Assembly (NCBI RefSeq): GCF_030151805.1 | Contig: NZ_JASLCN010000136.1 | Location: forward strand, 1 to 24,068 | DNA from: Fluviicola sp. | Lineage (GTDB): Bacteria > Bacteroidota > Bacteroidia > Flavobacteriales_D > Crocinitomicaceae | Reading direction: 5' to 3' | Length of the DNA: 24,068 nucleotides | Shown: piece after piece, positions 1 through 7,223 of the stretch | Layout: the number at the start of each line of letters is the position of its first letter | Position numbering within the stretch: the first letter of the stretch is position 1 | The notes under the pieces: generated by a model | Databases searched by the model: none | Seen by the model: the letters and a program-made list of their open reading frames with translations, nothing else | Told to the model about the DNA's origin: nothing | Made by a program: the position numbers and the translations under genes

Positions 1-70
1 CAATAATTATCGCGGATGAAAAGTATAACGAATCATTCTAAAGAAAATACGGTTTTCCCTTTTTCAATTG

Positions 71-1378
71 TCAATCCTGCATAATCCGATCCAACGCATT
101 GATAAACAATTCAGATGCTTTTGCTAATAATTCATCCGTATGTACCTGCGAGATGAAACCGACTTCGTATCCGCTTGGCCCCATATAAAGACCTTCTTCC
201 AGCAAAGCACGGTGTAAATGCTTGAAGTTACTCATGTCCGGATTGATCTCTTCAGCTGCGCGGATATGTTTCGAATTGTCGAATGAAATCCAGAATATAG
301 AACCAATCGTTACCAACTCAAATGCATAACCCTTTGCTTTCGCATGTGCGTTTATGGCATCCGTAAACAATTTTGTTCTGCGTTCCTGGTCTTCATAAAA
401 TCCGGGTTTGCTCAATTCTGTTAACTGTGCCAATCCTGCAGCCATCGCCACCGGATTCCCGGAAAGTGTTCCTGCCTGGTAGACTGGTCCGTCGGGAGCC
501 ACACACGACATGATTTCTTTTTTAGCACCATAAGCACCAACCGGCAAACCACCTCCGATGATTTTTCCGTAAGTGACTAAGTCGGGAGCAATTCCGTACA
601 ATTCTGCTGCTCCGGAAAATGCTACGCGGAAACCTGAAATTACTTCGTCGAAGAACAACAAAGCTCCATATTTTGTGCACGTTTCACGCAATTCTTTTAA
701 GAAACTCAACTCTTGCAACAACAATCCGTTATTTGCCGGAATCGGTTCAATAATCACACAAGCGATTTCTTTTCCAAATTGCTCAAAACAACTTTGCAAC
801 GCTTCAGAATCGTTTAAAGGAAGAACCAGTGTTTCATTGGCAAAAGCTTCTGGCACCCCGGCACTGGAGGTGTTTCCGAAAGTGACCAACCCGGATCCTG
901 CTTTTACTAATAAAGAATCGCTGTGTCCGTGGTAACAACCTTCAAATTTTACAATCTTTGTTCGATTGGTATATCCTCTTGCCAAACGGATTGCAGACAT
1001 TACAGCTTCTGTTCCGGAGCTGGTAAAACGAATTTTGTCAATGAATGGATTTTTGGAAAGAATCAACTCTGCCAATTCGTTTTCCAAACGGGTAGGGGCT
1101 CCGAAACTTGCTCCATTTCCCAATGCTGCGACAATTCCTTCATATACTTTCGGATGGTTGTGTCCCAAAATAAGTGGTCCCCAGCTTCCGCAGAAATCAA
1201 TAAACTCATTGTCATCTTCGTCCCAAATCAGTGCTCCGTTTCCTTTTTTGATGAATAAGGGAGAACCCTCAACGGATTTGAATGCTCTTACCGGTGAATT
1301 TACACCACCCGGAAAATAATTTTTCGCTGTTTCGTAGAGTGCTTCAGAAGTTGATCTGTTGAGTGTCTTTGTTGCCAT
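71..1378 (-). CDS. hemL: Glutamate-1-semialdehyde 2,1-aminomutase
   Basis: PLP-dependent fold-type I enzyme that converts glutamate-1-semialdehyde to 5-aminolevulinate, the last step of the C5 route to heme and other tetrapyrroles; cytoplasmic. The 435-residue length is normal for the family. Visible marks are the N-terminal FPGGVNSPVRAF (22-33), the phosphate-binding SSGTEA (120-125), CYHGHSD (148-154), FDEVISGFR (243-251) and the Schiff-base lysine K272 in TYGKIIGGGLPVG. The start ATG directly precedes the family-typical N-terminus and lies about 24 bases below a well-formed TTG-N19-TACTTTTG promoter. It is transcribed away from kynU and looks monocistronic in this window; no clear terminator is seen in the 70 bases left after its stop. 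Family assignment is firm. Confidence 0.97.
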   Translation of the reverse strand: MATKTLNRSTSEALYETAKNYFPGGVNSPVRAFKSVEGSPLFIKKGNGALIWDEDDNEFIDFCGSWGPLILGHNHPKVYEGIVAALGNGASFGAPTRLENELAELILSKNPFIDKIRFTSSGTEAVMSAIRLARGYTNRTKIVKFEGCYHGHSDSLLVKAGSGLVTFGNTSSAGVPEAFANETLVLPLNDSEALQSCFEQFGKEIACVIIEPIPANNGLLLQELSFLKELRETCTKYGALLFFDEVISGFRVAFSGAAELYGIAPDLVTYGKIIGGGLPVGAYGAKKEIMSCVAPDGPVYQAGTLSGNPVAMAAGLAQLTELSKPGFYEDQERRTKLFTDAINAHAKAKGYAFELVTIGSIFWISFDNSKHIRAAEEINPDMSNFKHLHRALLEEGLYMGPSGYEVGFISQVHTDELLAKASELFINALDRIMQD

Positions 1379-1401
1379 CGTGACGTTTTTTTGGTTCGAT
1401 G

Positions 1402-1431
1402 CAAAAGTACGAATTCGATTTGCTGGGGCAA
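1402..1431 (-). promoter_or_regulatory. Bacteroidetes-type promoter of hemL
   Basis: On the minus strand TACTTTTG (1402-1409) matches the Bacteroidetes -7 box TAnnTTTG exactly, and a TTG (1429-1431) stands 19 bases upstream, the spacing known for the -33 element. The predicted transcript would start roughly 15-20 bases before the hemL ATG. Sequence match only; no transcript data. Confidence 0.6.
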
Positions 1432-1470
1432 TGGAAGAGGGGGAGGAATTTAAATGAACAGATTGGAAAG

Positions 1471-1674
1471 ATTGTTAAATGGAGTAACTGCAAATTTGTC
1501 AATTCGCAATATTACGAAGAGGTAATTTGATTCTTGAATTCTTAAGGTAGGTGATTTTGTCAAATGAAATGTGGGAGTTCGTGTTGACAGGTTGTGTTCT
1601 TTTTATAGAAAAACTTATTTGTTTTGACTTTCTGAAAGACAAGTTTACTATATTACAATATTGTTAAATGGAGT
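1471..1674. repeat. 15-base direct repeat pair in the hemL-kynU gap
   Basis: ATTGTTAAATGGAGT occurs at 1471-1485 and again at 1660-1674, 189 bases apart. The right copy runs into an inverted repeat in which GGAG...TTTAAT (1670-1681) can pair with ATTAAACTCC (1699-1708), leaving a two-base bulge. The function is unknown; operator half-sites or remnants of a small duplication are both possible. Confidence 0.4.
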
Positions 1675-1882
1675 GTTTAATATTGAAATCCTAATTCGAT
1701 TAAACTCCTTTAGGAGAGAATTACAAATAGCTTAAACCTACAATTTTGTTTATCTCCTATTGATTTCGCACAAATCCGTTATCTGCCGGATTGCAATTCT
1801 GACTTGAAAAACTCCGCTTCTCCTTCATTGCTTCCGCTCTGATGTTTGTCGCAACTCTCTCTTCAAAAGCTGCGCTTTTTCT

Positions 1883-1890
1883 TATATTTG
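1883..1890 (+). promoter_or_regulatory. -7 box of the kynU-kmo promoter
   Basis: TATATTTG is an exact TAnnTTTG match, about 45 bases before the kynU ATG at 1936. No good -33 TTG lies at the usual distance, so this may be weak or activator-dependent. The box falls inside the open frame upstream of that ATG, which argues against the upstream TTG at 1846 as the start. Confidence 0.5.
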
Positions 1891-1935
1891 AGGGATAATT
1901 TTTACAAGTTCCTTACAGAACAATCGATTTGCCAG

Positions 1936-3219
1936 ATGAAATACGAATTTACACCCGAGTTTGCAGCTCAAATGGATGCAGCAGATCCATTAAAATCCTA
2001 CAGAGAACGGTTTCTTTTTCCAACTTTTACTAAAAATCCGGTGAGATATTTCACAGGAAACTCGTTGGGTTTACAGCCGAAAACAGTTCGGGAAAAAGTG
2101 AATCTGGAATTAGACGACTGGGCAAAATGGGGTGTAGAAGGACATTTTTTGGGAACAAATCCGTGGTACAAATATCATGAGTTCCTGACAGATGCTTCTG
2201 CGAAAATCGTCGGGGCTTTGCCAAAAGAAGTGGTCGTAACACATTCATTGACTACCAACCTGCATTTGCTGATGGTTTCGTTCTATCAACCGAAGGAAAG
2301 CAGAACCAAAATTTTATGTGAAGCAAAAGCATTTCCAAGTGATTTGTATGCGTTGGAATCGCAAGTTCGTTTTCATGGTTTGAATCCGGAAACGGATTTG
2401 ATTGGAATGAGTCCGCGTGAAGGAGAGCATACGTTGAGAGATGAAGATATCATCGCTAAAATTCTCGAATTGGGTGATTCATTGGCTTTAGTAATGTTTG
2501 GCGGGGTGAATTATTACACAGGTCAATTGCTGGATATGGAAGCAATTACCAAAGCAGGAAAAGGAGTAGGAGCGATGGTTGGTTTTGACCTGGCTCATGC
2601 TGCTGGAAATATTCCGGTTAAATTGCACGATTGGGGAGTGGATTTCGCTGCCTGGTGTTCATACAAATATTTGAACTCAAGTCCGGGAGGAGTTTCCGGA
2701 ATGTTTGTTCATGAAAAACACGCAAAAAATGCTTCACTTCCTCGTTTTGCGGGATGGTGGGGATACGATAAAAGCACACGTTTTCAAATGGAGCCGGGCT
2801 TTATTCCTATGGAAGGAGCAGAAGGGTGGCAATTGAGTAATGCACCTGTTCTCGGGATGGCTGCTCATTGGGCGTCTCTGGAAATTTTTGACGAAGTGGG
2901 AATGGAAAACCTGAAAGCAAAAAGTGATGTGTTGACAGGATACCTGGAGTTTATTTTAGACGGGTTGTCGGAGAAATACCAGGAGAAATGCCGCTTTGAA
3001 ATCATTACACCGAAAGAACAGAAACGCAGAGGTGCTCAGTTGTCGATTTTGGTGCATGGAAAAGGAAAACAAATTTTTGATGCGATTTCTGAAAAAGGAG
3101 TAGTGGCAGACTGGAGAGAACCGAACGTAATCCGTGTGGCTCCGGTTCCGCTTTACAATTCTTTTGAAGATGTGTATTTCCTTGGAAAATATTTGGAAGA
3201 AGCGATCGTAGAACAATAA
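1936..3219 (+). CDS. kynU: Kynureninase
   Basis: PLP-dependent hydrolase that cleaves kynurenine or 3-hydroxykynurenine to (3-hydroxy)anthranilate and alanine in tryptophan degradation; cytoplasmic. With the ATG at 1936 the protein has 427 residues, typical for kynureninases, and begins with the family-like FTPEFAAQMDAADPL. Marks seen: YFTGNSLGLQPK (38-49), the aspartate and histidine of FDLAHAAGN (217-225), the PLP lysine K244 in WCSYKYLNSSPGG, and a C-terminal WREPNVIRVAPVPLYN. The frame is open back to a TTG at 1846, but those 30 residues look unlike the family and overlap a promoter box. kmo follows 73 bases later with no terminator between, so the two are probably co-transcribed. Confidence 0.96.
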   Translation: MKYEFTPEFAAQMDAADPLKSYRERFLFPTFTKNPVRYFTGNSLGLQPKTVREKVNLELDDWAKWGVEGHFLGTNPWYKYHEFLTDASAKIVGALPKEVVVTHSLTTNLHLLMVSFYQPKESRTKILCEAKAFPSDLYALESQVRFHGLNPETDLIGMSPREGEHTLRDEDIIAKILELGDSLALVMFGGVNYYTGQLLDMEAITKAGKGVGAMVGFDLAHAAGNIPVKLHDWGVDFAAWCSYKYLNSSPGGVSGMFVHEKHAKNASLPRFAGWWGYDKSTRFQMEPGFIPMEGAEGWQLSNAPVLGMAAHWASLEIFDEVGMENLKAKSDVLTGYLEFILDGLSEKYQEKCRFEIITPKEQKRRGAQLSILVHGKGKQIFDAISEKGVVADWREPNVIRVAPVPLYNSFEDVYFLGKYLEEAIVEQ

Positions 3220-3292
3220 AATATCCCGCAGAGACTACAGGAATGCAGACTTAGGATGTGTTCTATGTAACTATGTGGTAACTAAAATAAAT

Positions 3293-4630
3293 ATGGAAAA
3301 AATTGCAATAGTAGGAGCAGGTCTTGTAGGAAGTTTACAAGCTATTTTACTTGCACAGAAAGGATATGAAGTTTCCGTGTTTGAACGCAGACCGGATTTG
3401 CGTAAAGCAGCATTGGTCGGTGGGAAGTCAATCAATCTGGCGCTTTCTGACCGTGGATGGAAAGCTTTGGAAATAGCGGGAATTGCAGAGGATATCCGGA
3501 AAATTGCCATTCCGATGTACAATCGCTGCATGCATGCTTTGGACGGAACACTAACATACCAGCCTTACGGAGTAAACAACGAAGCGATTTATTCGGTTTC
3601 GAGAGGAGGATTGAACCAGAAACTGATGAATCTGGCAGATAATTATCCGAACATCGAATACTTCTTTGATCGTAAATGTTTGGATGTTCATTTGGGAACA
3701 AACACGCTTTCATTCCAAAACGATCAGACCAAACAGAAAGAGGAATTTCAGGCAGATCGCATTTTCGCTACGGATGGAGCTTATTCTGCAGTGCGTATGC
3801 GTATGCAGAAATCCATGACCTTTGATTATTCGCAAAAATATCTTGATCACGGATACAAGGAATTGGTCATTCCGGCAAATGCAGACGGTTCTCACAAACT
3901 GGATAAAAACTGTCTGCATATCTGGCCCCGCGGCGAATTTATGATGATTGCCCTGGCAAACCTGGATGGAAGTTTTACATGTACCTTGTTCTTCCCGATG
4001 GAAGGAGAAACGTCTTTTGCAACACTTCAAACACGTGAACAGGTAGCTGCATTTTTCGATTTAACGTTCCCCGATGCAGTGGCTTTAATGCCGACTTTAC
4101 TCGATGATTATTTTGAAAACCCAACGAGTTCATTGATCATGGTTCGTTGTGAACCGTGGAATTACCAGGATAAAGTTGTGTTGTTAGGTGATGCTGCACA
4201 TGCGATAGTTCCGTTTTACGGACAAGGAATGAATTGTGGATTTGAAGATTGTACGGTGTTCAATGAAATGTATGAAGAGAATAACGGAAAGTGGAATACT
4301 TTGTTGAAGCGTTTTTCAGAGCAGCGTGTTCCGGATGCAAATGCAATCCTGGATCTTGCTTTGGATAATTACGTAGAAATGCGCGATAAAACGGCTGACC
4401 CGGAATTCTTGCTTCAGAAAAAGATCGAAGGGAAATTTTCCCGTTTGCATCCTGACAAATGGACTCCGCTTTATTCCCAGGTTACGTTCAGCAATACGCG
4501 CTACAGTGATGCGTTAAAAAACGGAAGAAAACAGGATGCCTTAATGCAGGAAATTCTGAAGATCGAAAACATCCATGAAAAGTGGGATGAACCGTTCGTT
4601 ATGGATAAAATGTTGGAACTGATTTCGTAA
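3293..4630 (+). CDS. kmo: Kynurenine 3-monooxygenase
   Basis: FAD-dependent aromatic hydroxylase that turns kynurenine into 3-hydroxykynurenine with NADPH and O2. The 445-residue protein shows the Rossmann dinucleotide motif GAGLVG (8-13) with ERRPD (31-35) ending the second strand, KSINLALSDRG (45-55), the ATDGAYSAVR segment (159-168) typical of the group, and the FAD-ribityl motif GDAAHAIVPFYGQGMNCGFEDC split at about 299-320. The ATG at 3293 is chosen over the in-frame GTG at 3275 because it directly precedes the first beta strand. It follows kynU in the same direction. Together they would make 3-hydroxyanthranilate, the precursor of quinolinate and NAD in organisms having HAAO; no HAAO is in this window. 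Eukaryotic KMOs have C-terminal membrane anchoring; the tail here is not hydrophobic, suggesting a soluble form. Confidence 0.95.
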   Translation: MEKIAIVGAGLVGSLQAILLAQKGYEVSVFERRPDLRKAALVGGKSINLALSDRGWKALEIAGIAEDIRKIAIPMYNRCMHALDGTLTYQPYGVNNEAIYSVSRGGLNQKLMNLADNYPNIEYFFDRKCLDVHLGTNTLSFQNDQTKQKEEFQADRIFATDGAYSAVRMRMQKSMTFDYSQKYLDHGYKELVIPANADGSHKLDKNCLHIWPRGEFMMIALANLDGSFTCTLFFPMEGETSFATLQTREQVAAFFDLTFPDAVALMPTLLDDYFENPTSSLIMVRCEPWNYQDKVVLLGDAAHAIVPFYGQGMNCGFEDCTVFNEMYEENNGKWNTLLKRFSEQRVPDANAILDLALDNYVEMRDKTADPEFLLQKKIEGKFSRLHPDKWTPLYSQVTFSNTRYSDALKNGRKQDALMQEILKIENIHEKWDEPFVMDKMLELIS

Positions 4631-4668
4631 CCAAAGCGAAATCTTTAGATATTTATAAAAAAACAATT

Positions 4669-5586
4669 ATGAGATTTGTCATCTGTTTTGTCTTGATTCT
4701 GGTAACAGGGTTTTCTTATTCGCAGAAATCACGGAAATTCGGCGGAAAGAGCCGTAAGGATTTCTTCGGAGGAGCACGCGATTACCGCCAATTGACAAAA
4801 GATGGAATCCAGATTTCTTTCGGTCCGAATTTTACGTTTACCAATCCCAAAGTAACGCAATATTCCGGTGTGGATGTCAATGGACGTCCGGCTACGGCAA
4901 CAGTTGATCCGATTGGGAGACCAGGCGGATTTATCGAAATCGGAGCAGCGCATTACCGCTTGAAATCATCGAAAATTTTAGCCGCATGGTATAAAAAAAG
5001 AGGTGAAAAAGGAGACGTGAAATGGATCGGATCGAATCTTTTTCACCGGTTGGATTGGGGCTTGGGTTTTAATTACATCGGTGGAAGTGAGCGTACCCGT
5101 TTCGAAGTGGTTGATCCTTCCGGAGTTTCTACTTTTGATGAAAGAACAGGTTCGTTTTACAATGGTTATTTAACGGCAAGAGTAACGATTGACCGCTTTA
5201 CGAAAATCGGGGAAGGCTGGCATCTGGAAACAGGTTTGGGCTTCAATTTTTTATTCAACGCACTTCCTGCACCGAAAGCACCTTATACGGCAACAGTTGC
5301 TCCGGTGAAATTTCAGCAGGATTTCATGGCACAATTTCATTTGCATGTGGGGTTCACCCGCACGATTCGCAGAGGAGATTACCTGACTTTCGGGCTTTTG
5401 GTTCCGACTTTTGGAATCTATGAACCGAATAAGGCGCGTCCGACCATTCAATGGTTTTCGAGCAATTACTGGCCGGTCCAATTACAGATTCGCTGGATTC
5501 ACCATTTTACGAAGAAATCAAACGGATGTAACACCGGAACACCTGAAGATCGTAAGCGTAACGACGAATACATGCAAAACAGATAA
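4669..5586 (+). CDS. Secreted, probably outer-membrane beta-barrel protein, function unknown
   Basis: 305 residues with a clear signal peptide (MRFVICFVLILVTGFSYSQ, cleavage near 17-19). The mature part starts very basic (KSRKFGGKSRKDFFGG) and then alternates aromatic/aliphatic and polar residues, with segments such as GIQISFGPNFTF, LFHRLDWGLGFNYIGG, LETGLGFNFLFNA, AQFHLHVGFT and LTFGLLVPTFG that look like amphipathic barrel strands. The last third ends in LQIRWIHHFTKK followed by a polar tail. I recognise no named family. It begins 38 bases after kmo and ends 17 bases before the ArsC-like gene, so it probably belongs to the same transcript; whether it relates to aromatic metabolism is unknown. 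Confidence 0.75.
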   Translation: MRFVICFVLILVTGFSYSQKSRKFGGKSRKDFFGGARDYRQLTKDGIQISFGPNFTFTNPKVTQYSGVDVNGRPATATVDPIGRPGGFIEIGAAHYRLKSSKILAAWYKKRGEKGDVKWIGSNLFHRLDWGLGFNYIGGSERTRFEVVDPSGVSTFDERTGSFYNGYLTARVTIDRFTKIGEGWHLETGLGFNFLFNALPAPKAPYTATVAPVKFQQDFMAQFHLHVGFTRTIRRGDYLTFGLLVPTFGIYEPNKARPTIQWFSSNYWPVQLQIRWIHHFTKKSNGCNTGTPEDRKRNDEYMQNR

Positions 5587-5603
5587 TACGAAGCAAATTT
5601 ACA

Positions 5604-5963
5604 ATGAGAAGATTTTACTACTTGAGTTCTTGTGATACGTGTCAGAAAATCATGAAAGCACTGAACCTTCCGTCCGATGTTGAATTGATCGACATCAAAC
5701 AAACGAATATTGATGCGAAAACGCTTGATTGGTTGAAGGAAAAAGTGGGTTCCTACGAAGGACTATTTTCGAAGCGTGCTTTGAAATTCCGGTCAATGGG
5801 TTTGAATGAAATGAATCTGACGGAAGCAGATTACCGAAAATACATGTTGGAAGAATATACTTTTTTAAAGCGTCCGTTTGTGATTTATGATGAAAATACC
5901 TGGATTGGAAACGCTAAAAAAGAAGTGGAAGCTGCACAGGCTTTTTTCGCAAAATTGAATTAG
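5604..5963 (+). CDS. ArsC/Spx-family thioredoxin-fold protein
   Basis: Short 119-residue protein of the arsenate reductase ArsC/Spx/YffB family. It begins with a beta strand and the redox loop SSCDTCQK (C10 and C13 form a CxxC), continues through LIDIKQTNIDAKTLDWL and LFSKRALKFRSMGL, and keeps the family's FLKRPFVIY near 88-96 (cis-proline, as in ArsC/Spx proteins). It could be an arsenate reductase-like enzyme or a redox-sensing Spx-type protein; the Arg residues that bind arsenate in ArsC cannot be assigned confidently from sequence alone, so no symbol is given. It is the last gene of the rightward cluster and its TAG overlaps the stop of the convergent SUFU gene. Confidence 0.85.
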   Translation: MRRFYYLSSCDTCQKIMKALNLPSDVELIDIKQTNIDAKTLDWLKEKVGSYEGLFSKRALKFRSMGLNEMNLTEADYRKYMLEEYTFLKRPFVIYDENTWIGNAKKEVEAAQAFFAKLN

Positions 5964-6574
5964 AAAAAGCGTAATCGACTATTCAGGATCGATTTTCGGT
6001 AATCATCCAGTTTTTCATCGTAGTTCCGCTGAATCAGTTTTCGCACGAATTTCTGTGTTCCTTTTCCCATTTTGTAATCCAGTTCATCACCGAAAAGCGG
6101 AACAATACTCAAAAAGTGTACGGTTTTATCCTGCACATTTACCGGAGCAAGTTCCTTTTGAAGTAAAATAGGATCCAGAAAGATGAAATATTCCTGTTTC
6201 ATCAGATCGGAAATAGGAACTTCCGGATTTGCTGTTGGAATGGTGTGACCCGGTCCGTACCAGGTGTTTTTGTCTCTGACGAAGCGTTCCAATTTATAGA
6301 TCCAGTCGTAGATCCAGGAAAAATTGTAGTTTTCATGATCGTCAAAATCCCAATATGTCGGCAAGCAAAAGTAGATTTCGTTAAACTCCCTTCCGGCCCA
6401 TTTCTCCAAAACAGGCATCTTGTAATCCGAAAGAGAAGCGGTCATAAGAACAGTTATCGGAACATCCAGCTCTAAAAACAGCAAGATTAACTCCTGATCA
6501 TTGTGTAACGGATTCTGAATTGATTTTACCCGATGTGCTCCAAAGCGATTTTCGAATACCTGAATAAGTTCCAT
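5960..6574 (-). CDS. Suppressor of fused (SUFU) domain protein
   Basis: 204-residue protein carrying a bacterial SUFU domain. The strongest marks are EIYFCLPTYW (66-75), WIYDWIYKLERFVRDKNTW (87-105), the signature GPGHTIP (107-113), and FLSIVPLFGDELDYKMGKG (154-172), a pattern matching the core of animal SUFU and of bacterial SUFU-like proteins. There is no signal peptide, so it is likely cytosolic. Bacterial SUFU-family proteins have been described as immunity proteins against polymorphic toxins, but no toxin-like gene adjoins this one. It is convergent with the ArsC-like gene, sharing four bases at the stops. A TATATTTG box lies only five bases before its ATG. Confidence 0.85.
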   Translation of the reverse strand: MELIQVFENRFGAHRVKSIQNPLHNDQELILLFLELDVPITVLMTASLSDYKMPVLEKWAGREFNEIYFCLPTYWDFDDHENYNFSWIYDWIYKLERFVRDKNTWYGPGHTIPTANPEVPISDLMKQEYFIFLDPILLQKELAPVNVQDKTVHFLSIVPLFGDELDYKMGKGTQKFVRKLIQRNYDEKLDDYRKSILNSRLRFF

Positions 6575-6579
6575 AAAGA

Positions 6580-6614
6580 CAAATATAGTGCATCTGAATC
6601 GCTTTCAGTTCAAA
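6580..6614 (-). promoter_or_regulatory. Promoter of the SUFU-domain gene
   Basis: On the minus strand TATATTTG (6580-6587) is an exact TAnnTTTG box and TTTG (6611-6614) stands 23 bases upstream, somewhat longer than the common 19. Only five bases separate the box from the ATG, so the message would be leaderless or nearly so. Confidence 0.5.
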
Positions 6615-6623
6615 GTAGAGAGA

Positions 6624-6647
6624 ATAAAAAAGGGGCCGAAGCCCCTT
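6624..6647 (-). terminator. Intrinsic terminator with UUCG loop after the lipoprotein gene
   Basis: Read on the minus strand, AAGGGGC (6647-6641) pairs with GCCCCTT (6636-6630) around a TTCG tetraloop, followed by a T-rich run (6629-6624). It lies 22 bases after the stop of the lipoprotein at 6669-7070 and is correctly oriented for it. Confidence 0.9.
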
Positions 6648-6668
6648 CCTGGTTATTGGTTTATATGT

Positions 6669-7070
6669 TTATTTCGCCTTAAAGAAATAATCTATTTCAG
6701 AAATGCGCATCGTCATATCATTCCCTTCAACTTTGGAGATGCTGAAAATGATGGACTTCTTTTGGCTGGGTCCGTAGAATAAAAATAAATCGATTTTATC
6801 GTCGTATTGAGTGCTTAACCATTTTCCTTCCAAATCAATAAAATCAGTCATGTTGTTTTGATCGTACCAACGACCTTTGAATGTTTCGTCGTCTTTCAAA
6901 TCAAAGTAAATCGTGTTGATGCCAAGAATTTTATCCTTGTCCGGCCCGTATCCGTCCACTTTTGTTAGCGTCCACTTTTTTACCAAACGGTTATCGATGC
7001 TGGAATTTGAGCAAGCGGAAAGGACTAAAAAAAGTACTCCAAATAGTAAGTAAGTGAATTTAACTTTCAT
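6669..7070 (-). CDS. Small lipoprotein, lipocalin-like fold possible
   Basis: 133 residues with a lipoprotein signal peptide: basic start MKVKF, hydrophobic core and lipobox LSAC with C20 as the lipidated residue. The mature part, NRLVKKWTLTKVDGYG then repeating beta-strand-like segments (INTIYFDLKDD, TFKGRWYDQ, FIDLEGKWLS, KIDLFLFYG, SIIFSISKV, DMTMRISEID), resembles small Bacteroidetes lipocalin-like lipoproteins, which often open with a W-x-L-x-x-V segment. This family link is tentative. It is preceded by its own promoter and followed by a strong terminator, so it is probably transcribed alone. Confidence 0.8.
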   Translation of the reverse strand: MKVKFTYLLFGVLFLVLSACSNSSIDNRLVKKWTLTKVDGYGPDKDKILGINTIYFDLKDDETFKGRWYDQNNMTDFIDLEGKWLSTQYDDKIDLFLFYGPSQKKSIIFSISKVEGNDMTMRISEIDYFFKAK

Positions 7071-7094
7071 AATACATCAAGCGGGGTGCTTGGG

Positions 7095-7125
7095 TAAAAC
7101 TAAGCTTTCTGAGTAGAGTACCAAA
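7095..7125 (-). promoter_or_regulatory. Promoter of the lipoprotein at 6669-7070
   Basis: On the minus strand TTTG (7122-7125) is followed after exactly 19 bases by TAGTTTTA (7095-7102), which differs from TAnnTTTG in the last base. The predicted 5' leader contains a small hairpin (CAAGC/GCTTG at 7078-7092) just before the ATG. Confidence 0.45.
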
Positions 7126-7223
7126 TACTTTTTTCGGAGATTGTACTCAAGCAAATTTTGGGTGAGTAGTTGTCCGATTTGACTGTGCAATTTACTTATG
7201 CTTTCCTAGTAATTTAGTTGAAT

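Larger units (their letters stand above)
1379..1935. other. Long intergenic region between divergent hemL and kynU
   Basis: This is the only gene-free stretch over 300 bases. It holds the hemL promoter at its left end and the kynU -7 box at its right end. Between them are a 15-base direct repeat (1471-1485 and 1660-1674), an imperfect inverted repeat (1670-1681 with 1699-1708), a competing short hairpin (1705-1708 with 1713-1716), a 6-bp hairpin (1773-1778 with 1787-1792) and an AAAAGC/GCTTTT hairpin followed by T (1865-1880). A 23-codon ORF at 1454-1525 has a purine-rich stretch in front but no recognisable product. No tRNA-like or known riboswitch structure was recognised. Confidence 0.6.

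Noticed and set aside
573..1319. Open frames on the strand opposite hemL (573-935, 923-1258, 966-1319)
   Set aside because: They overlap a certain gene, show no domain and look like low-complexity reverse translations.
1846..1935. Upstream TTG start extending kynU by 30 residues
   Set aside because: The added residues do not resemble kynureninase N-termini and overlap a TATATTTG promoter box; the ATG at 1936 gives a normal-length protein.
3275..3292. GTG start adding six residues to kmo
   Set aside because: The ATG at 3293 directly precedes the FAD-binding first strand, as in the family.
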